This document shows, in pieces, positions 63,058-64,000 of a DNA stretch of 64,000 nucleotides (positions are counted from its first letter, which is position 1; every line of letters starts with the position of its first letter). The stretch comes from Alphaproteobacteria bacterium. Its GTDB lineage: Bacteria > Pseudomonadota > Alphaproteobacteria > Micavibrionales > Micavibrionaceae. The notes under the pieces were generated by a model. It was not told the origin of the DNA. It did no database searches and was given only the letters and a program-made list of their open reading frames with translations. The DNA is taken from NCBI GenBank assembly GCA_030424975.1, contig JAUHVY010000002.1, forward strand, positions 868,001-932,000, in the 5' to 3' direction. The position numbers and the translations under genes are program-made.

Positions 63058-64000
63058 ATGAGCAAATCGGCAAAGCAGCCCATGGAAAATGCTGTTGAAA
63101 TTATCGAAAGATTCGGTGGTATCAGACCGATGGCATCCAAGATTGATGTCGCTGTGACGACTATTCAAGGGTGGAAGAAAAGAAATGTTATTCCCGGCAC
63201 GCGTAGAGCGCTTGTTTTGTCTGCGGCCAAGGAAAATGGCATCGATCTTTCCGGCTTATTAGATGATGGCAACGTTCAGGATGTACCTGTGACGGAAATA
63301 CCTAACACGGAAGAGGCGGCGGCACCTGTTGATACGGTAGTCGAAGAGGTGGACGCCGAGAAGGACGTAAACAACAGCGAAGGTGATAAGTCTCAGGATT
63401 CAGAGCAAGAAGAAAAGGCAGCTGAGCCTGTGACATTTGAACCGAAGAAGAAAGTTGATGAGTTTAAACCGAAGCAACCACAGCGCAGCGGATCAGCTTA
63501 CACAGAGTTGGCGGTTGAAACACGAAGCCGCGCTATAACGCAAAGTGCGATGATCGCGGCATCAATTGTATTCTTCATGCTTGCTTTAATTGTTATGATG
63601 ATGTGGCCAAAATTTGAAAAGAATTACGACGAGTTTGAAGAGCGCGGCGTAAGAATTGCTGAATTGGAAAATAACGTCAGTGATATTCAGGAATCGCAAA
63701 ACGGATTTAAGGGGCTTGTACCTGAGAATTGGTCTGAGCAACTTGATGTCCTTAAGAAGCAGGCGGAGATTGCAAAGAAAAATGTCGGTAAGGAAGTTCA
63801 TGAGTTTGAGAAAAGCTCTAAGAAGTTTCTACATGAAACCGGCATGGATAAAGGCATTGAAAAACGCGTAGAGCAATTACAAGATTATGTCAGTGAGATT
63901 TCAGCCTATACAGGATATGGCGGTTTAATCAGCCGTTATGATGATATGCGTGATGGCGGACAGGGAGATATCGATCAATCTGTTGAGGCAATTTTACCTG
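63058..64000 (+). CDS. Mitofilin-like (Mic60) protein with N-terminal helix-turn-helix, partial
   Basis: An open frame from ATG at 63058 (GAGGT upstream) that runs off the right edge; 314 residues are visible. Residues 12-62 form a Cro-like helix-turn-helix (F-G-G-I-R-P-M-A, then T-T-I-Q-G-W-K-K-R). An acidic disordered linker covers about 68-140. A single transmembrane segment lies at about 161-183, then coiled coils (E-L-E-N-N-V-S-D-I-Q-E-S). The anchor plus coiled coil and the place after hemC-hemD match bacterial Mic60/mitofilin-like proteins of the envelope. The fused DNA-binding-like domain is unusual. C-terminal mitofilin signature not visible. Confidence 0.8.
   Translation, partial: MSKSAKQPMENAVEIIERFGGIRPMASKIDVAVTTIQGWKKRNVIPGTRRALVLSAAKENGIDLSGLLDDGNVQDVPVTEIPNTEEAAAPVDTVVEEVDAEKDVNNSEGDKSQDSEQEEKAAEPVTFEPKKKVDEFKPKQPQRSGSAYTELAVETRSRAITQSAMIAASIVFFMLALIVMMMWPKFEKNYDEFEERGVRIAELENNVSDIQESQNGFKGLVPENWSEQLDVLKKQAEIAKKNVGKEVHEFEKSSKKFLHETGMDKGIEKRVEQLQDYVSEISAYTGYGGLISRYDDMRDGGQGDIDQSVEAILP

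Overview
The window looks like an alphaproteobacterial chromosome of moderate to low GC. Support comes from a GapR/DUF2312 gene, a hemC-hemD-mitofilin-like cluster at the right end, and a UbiB-type kinase. Several features (adhesin-like fibre, LamG protein, chaperone-usher pilus, many small secreted proteins) would suit a Micavibrio-like or other cell-contact lifestyle. That placement is inference; nothing here fixes the genus.

Layout. 1-4636: end of one ABC ATPase gene, two secreted proteins of unknown function, and a complete ABC ATPase/permease pair. 4746-12509: a tRNA-Arg(CCG) gene carrying a roughly 7.6 kb island. A large serine recombinase sits against the tRNA. A 118-bp direct repeat (tRNA 3' end plus recombinase 3' end) marks both edges. 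The cargo is stress related: NhaA antiporter, two response regulators, a CsbD-like protein, a bPH2 membrane protein and Dps. Inside it lies a 41-bp perfect inverted repeat flanking a broken gene.

12656-22458: AraC regulator and divergent SDR, membrane and secreted proteins of unknown function, a Sel1 protein, a saccharopine-dehydrogenase-like gene that appears fused to an unrelated membrane segment by an old duplication, and a flavin monooxygenase. 22691-28283: a complete tripartite RND efflux operon. 28292-38735: soluble proteins of unknown role (one with a CheD/NTAN1-like segment, one ChaN/TIKI-like), a DsrE protein, a DUF4173 membrane protein, a HxlR/AzoR divergent pair, and a protein with internal repeats. 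tRNA-Ser(GCT) follows.

38933-53108 is a surface-structure region: a chaperone-usher type operon (two DUF4402 subunits, chaperone, usher-like protein with a C-terminal SPOR domain), a putative HExxH protein, a three-LamG protein, and a 1738-residue fibre that joins a pseudopilin-like N-terminus, YadA-head-like repeats, an S74 intramolecular chaperone domain and a C-terminal membrane segment. This is the most unusual part of the window.

53321-64000 is mostly housekeeping: UbiB-like kinase, GapR, Sel1 protein, CDGSH protein, acs, gpsA, tsaD, hemC, hemD, and a mitofilin-like protein with a fused N-terminal helix-turn-helix that runs off the right edge.
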